Origin: Acidobacteriota bacterium | GTDB lineage: Bacteria > Acidobacteriota > Thermoanaerobaculia > Thermoanaerobaculales > Thermoanaerobaculaceae | DNA length: 64,000 nucleotides | Assembly: GCA_016213675.1 (NCBI GenBank) | Contig: JACQZW010000045.1 | Span: forward strand, 1-64,000 | Direction: 5' to 3' | Shown here: piece by piece, positions 61,490-64,000 of the stretch | Numbering within the stretch: the stretch's first letter is position 1 | Layout: every line of letters begins with the position of its first letter | Translations under genes and position numbers: made by a program | Notes under the pieces: model-generated | Seen by the model: only the letters and a program-made list of their open reading frames with translations | Told to the model about the DNA's origin: nothing | The model's database searches: none

Positions 61490-62461
61490 GTGTTCGTGGG
61501 CAGCCTGCGCATCGACCCGCCACTGGTCCTCGCCCCGATGGCCGGCATCACCGACCGCGACTTCCGCCTGCTCGTTCGGCGGCTGGGCGGTTGCGGCCTG
61601 GTGTCCATGGAGTTCATCTCCTCCGAGGGCCTGCTGCGGCAACGCCCGAGCACCCTGAAGATGCTCCACTACGTCGACGAGGAGCGGCCGCTCGCGATCC
61701 AGGTCTACGGCGCCGACCCCGATCGCATGGCCGGAGCGGCTCGGCTGGTCGAGGAGATGGGCGCCGACGTCTGCGACATCAACATGGGCTGCCCGGCCAA
61801 CAAGGTGCTCAAGGGGTGCGCCGGCGCCGCCCTCACCGGTGACCTGCCGCTCGCGCGAAGGATCGTCGCCGCCGTCCGGGCGGCAATCCGCATTCCACTC
61901 ACCGTGAAGTTCCGGCTCGGCCTGCGCGAGGACCGCAAGACGTACCTGGAGCTGGGCCGCATCTGCCAGGACGAGGGCGCCCAGGCGGTCGCGCTGCACG
62001 CCCGCACGGCGAGCCAGCAGTTCTCCGGGGACGCCGCCTGGGAGCACATCGCCCGCCTCAAGGAGACGCTCGACATCCCCGTGATCGGCAACGGCGACGT
62101 CACCACGCCCGAGGACGCGCTCCGCATGTCCCGCGAAACCGCGTGCGACGCGGTCATGATCGGACGCGCGGCGCTGACCAACCCGTGGGTCTTCCAGCAG
62201 TCCGCGAGTCTCCTCGCCGGTCGGGACTACGCCTTGCCGACCCTGGCGGAGCGCCACCGGCTGATGCGCGATCACTTCACCGAGGTCCTGCAACGCGAGG
62301 ACGAGCGGACCTCGCTGCACAAGCTCCGCAAGTTCACCGGCTGGTACACCCATGGAATCCCCGACGGACGCTGCCTTCGCCGGCAGCTTTCCGAGCTGTC
62401 GACCGCCCAGGCCGTGATGGATGCGGTGGACGCGTTCTTCGCCGAAAGAGAGGCCGCTTGA
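61490..62461 (+). CDS. dusB: tRNA-dihydrouridine synthase
   Basis: A 323-residue Dus enzyme that reduces uridines in tRNA with FMN and NADPH. Motifs: PLVLAPMAGITDRDFR, DINMGCPANKVLKGCAGAAL with the catalytic Cys, and VIGNGDV. GTG 61490 is chosen because it gives the 14 residues before APMAG seen in E. coli DusB and because TATACT sits 6 bases before it; ATG 61457 in the same frame would add 11 residues. The stop overlaps the methyltransferase start by one base. Confidence 0.93.
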   Translation: MFVGSLRIDPPLVLAPMAGITDRDFRLLVRRLGGCGLVSMEFISSEGLLRQRPSTLKMLHYVDEERPLAIQVYGADPDRMAGAARLVEEMGADVCDINMGCPANKVLKGCAGAALTGDLPLARRIVAAVRAAIRIPLTVKFRLGLREDRKTYLELGRICQDEGAQAVALHARTASQQFSGDAAWEHIARLKETLDIPVIGNGDVTTPEDALRMSRETACDAVMIGRAALTNPWVFQQSASLLAGRDYALPTLAERHRLMRDHFTEVLQREDERTSLHKLRKFTGWYTHGIPDGRCLRRQLSELSTAQAVMDAVDAFFAEREAA

Positions 62462-63615
62462 TGCCCGCTCGCCTGCCGATGCCGTTGACCCGGGAGCTGA
62501 ACGCCATGACCCCCGACCTCCCGCCCGGGCTCTTCGACGACGGGTTCCACGTCGCCTGCGAGCGCCTCGACCGGTTCATCGGCGCGCTCGCGCGCTCGAT
62601 GGCCCGCGACCTCGACCTTGTCGGCCGGCGACTTCCGCCCTCGGCAGAGCTGACCGCCGCGCGAGGCTGGTCAGCCGATGGGCAGCTCGCCCTCGAGTGG
62701 CTTCTCGAGACGCTCGAGCTGTATGGCCATGCGGAGCATACGGCCACGGGCTGGGAGGTCGCTGCCCCGCTCGACGGCGAGTCGCCCGAGGCGATCCGTG
62801 CCGAGGCGGTCGCGGCCATGCCCGCCACCGAGCCTGCCTACCGCGTCATGGAGCTGTCCGCGGCAGCGCTGCCGTCGGTCCTCGCCGGCAAGACCCGCGG
62901 CGAGGACGCGATCTTCGGACCGTCGACGCTGGGCCTGTGGTTCGACTACTGCTCCAACTCGAACCCGCACTACGCGATCAACAACCGCCTGCTGGCGATC
63001 GCGGGCTCCCGGGCCGCGGGCCCCGGCGCGAGGGTTTTCGAGGTCGGCGGCGGCGGCGGCAGCGCCGCGCAGGCGCTGCTCGCCGAGCTGACGGCCGACG
63101 GCAAGCCGCCAGCTCACTACACCTTCACAGAGCTGCACCCCGCGTTCCTCCGCCGCGGCGGGCGGACCGTGCAGGCCTCCCTGCCCCCGGGGTGCGGGCT
63201 GGCCACGATGCGCTACGACGTCAACCTGGATCCCGCTTCCCAGGGTGTCGGCGCCGGGCAGTTCGACCTCGTCGTCGCGGTCAACACCCTCCACCTTGCC
63301 GAGGATCCGGTCGAGGCGCTCGCGCACCTCCGCGGGCTGCTCAGCCCTGGTGGGGCCGTGGTGCTCGGCGAGCTGGTGCGCCCCACGCCGCTCGCCCCGG
63401 TCCACCTCGAGCTCCCGTTCGCGATGCTCGAGGCCTACCGGCGTGCGCCGCTCGCCGCCGGCATCCGCCAACGGCCCGGGTTCATGAGCTTCGCGGGTTG
63501 GAGGCAGGCGCTGCAGCAGGCCGGTTTCGGCGAGATCACCCTGCTCCCTGAGGACTTGGAGCACTGCGCCCAGGTCTATCCGGGCTACTACTGCGCCGCC
63601 ATCACGGCGCGGTAG
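62461..63615 (+). CDS. SAM-dependent methyltransferase
   Basis: A 384-residue class I methyltransferase. After a 150-residue helical N-terminal part, the SAM site VFEVGGGGGSAAQALLAEL (E-x-G-x-G-x-G) is followed by TFTELHPAFLRRG, DLVVAVNTLHLAEDP and LLSPGGAVVLGELV. It resembles the C-methyltransferase domains of polyketide synthases, but stands alone. Substrate unknown. It is coupled to dusB by a one-base overlap. Confidence 0.8.
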   Translation: MPARLPMPLTRELNAMTPDLPPGLFDDGFHVACERLDRFIGALARSMARDLDLVGRRLPPSAELTAARGWSADGQLALEWLLETLELYGHAEHTATGWEVAAPLDGESPEAIRAEAVAAMPATEPAYRVMELSAAALPSVLAGKTRGEDAIFGPSTLGLWFDYCSNSNPHYAINNRLLAIAGSRAAGPGARVFEVGGGGGSAAQALLAELTADGKPPAHYTFTELHPAFLRRGGRTVQASLPPGCGLATMRYDVNLDPASQGVGAGQFDLVVAVNTLHLAEDPVEALAHLRGLLSPGGAVVLGELVRPTPLAPVHLELPFAMLEAYRRAPLAAGIRQRPGFMSFAGWRQALQQAGFGEITLLPEDLEHCAQVYPGYYCAAITAR

Positions 63616-63705
63616 CCGGGGCGGGACGCCGCGGCGTGCCCAGGCAGGCCTGCGAGCAGCCGGAGGGTGGGCCGCAGCGCCAGGCGTCCCCGCGCGACCG
63701 CCGCC

Positions 63706-64000
63706 TCAGGTGACCGTCGCGGTGCCGGCAGATCCGTCGGTGACGCGACCGACCGGCGCGGCCAGGACCCGTCGGGCCGCACAGGCGCGACGGAAGGCGT
63801 CCGCGGCGTCGGGCGCGATCGCGGCCAGCAGGCCTCCCGATGTCTGTGGGTCGCAGAGCAACGCCTGGAGCACGTCCTCGACTCCATCGAAGCTCACCCG
63901 GCCGACGACCCACGCGCGGTTGGCCGTCAGTCCGCCTGGGATGGCGCCCGCCACGACCGCCTCGACGGCGCCCGGCAGCATGGGGACCGCCGCGGCATCG
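63706..64000 (-). CDS. selD: Selenide, water dikinase, C-terminal part
   Basis: The last 97 residues of SelD, which makes selenophosphate for selenocysteine and selenouridine. The family segment LLCDPQTSGGLLAAI is diagnostic. The frame is open to the window edge, so the N-terminus with the catalytic Cys/Sec is not visible. It implies that this organism uses selenium. 90 bases separate it from the convergent methyltransferase. Confidence 0.88.
   Translation of the reverse strand, partial: DAAAVPMLPGAVEAVVAGAIPGGLTANRAWVVGRVSFDGVEDVLQALLCDPQTSGGLLAAIAPDAADAFRRACAARRVLAAPVGRVTDGSAGTATVT

Noticed and set aside
1-64000. CRISPR arrays, insertion sequences, prophage genes, rRNA or tRNA genes
   Set aside because: No direct-repeat arrays, transposase or integrase genes, or tRNA folds were found on either strand.

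Overview
The window is 64 kb of very GC-rich bacterial DNA, densely packed with 4-base ATGA/GTGA gene overlaps. Its centre (about 24.7-55.0 kb, all on the minus strand) is a sulfite-respiration island: dsrABD, dsrL, dsrN (cbiA), dsrC and dsrMKJOP, plus siroheme supply and regulation. The gene set (reductive-type dsrD together with dsrL), the PEGA-domain kinase, the DUF4388 protein and the large TPR proteins suggest an uncultured Acidobacteriota, possibly Thermoanaerobaculia. That placement is inference; no rRNA gene is present. No sat, aprAB or qmo genes are in the window, so only sulfite (not sulfate) reduction can be argued from it.

Layout. 1-4068 (+): end of the complex I operon (nuoL partial, nuoM, nuoN) and the NADH/NAD+ sensing repressor rex. 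4061-12819: a lipoprotein, a membrane Ser/Thr kinase, a TPR protein, a glycosyltransferase-prfB-lnt operon (prfB with a clear +1 programmed frameshift) and elbB. 12813-22902 (-): a 972-residue TPR protein, the housekeeping operon ffh-rpsP-khpA-rimM-trmD-rplS-rnhB, a DUF4388 protein, radC and a sirtuin. 22980-24679: an enoyl-CoA hydratase family protein and an AEC transporter. 24.7-55.0 kb (-): the sulfur island. 55.3-64 kb: queC-nagZ-mutS, a LuxR-type regulator, an SDR enzyme, dusB, a methyltransferase and a partial selD.

The sulfur island has four blocks, read right to left: (i) a GltD-HdrD fusion and a NuoG/FdhA-like protein; (ii) a cytochrome b plus CCG-domain Fe-S protein pair resembling TmcCB or DsrMK; (iii) dsrA-dsrB-dsrD-ferritin-like-dsrL-dsrN-DVU0298 family-TPR-dsrC; (iv) RsbRD_N protein-dsrMKJOP-persulfide reductase-hemA-cysG-PhnD-like protein-histidine kinase-sigma54 response regulator. 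DsrAB with siroheme (or its amidated form) reduces sulfite onto DsrC. DsrC trisulfide is reduced through the DsrMKJOP membrane complex, and DsrL can exchange electrons with NAD(P)H.

The most interesting signal is regulatory. Blocks iii and iv start with nearly identical sigma54 (-24/-12) promoters, each preceded by a 16-bp inverted repeat GTYAC-N6-GTAAC. The same repeat recurs at six places in the island. It also lies upstream of a sigma54-like promoter that reads into a gene-free stretch of about 225 bases ending in a Rho-independent terminator, just beyond the sigma54 regulator gene. This predicts a self-amplifying dsr regulon that includes an undescribed small RNA. A separate pattern is a TANNNT box exactly 6 bases before several start codons, which implies leaderless mRNAs.
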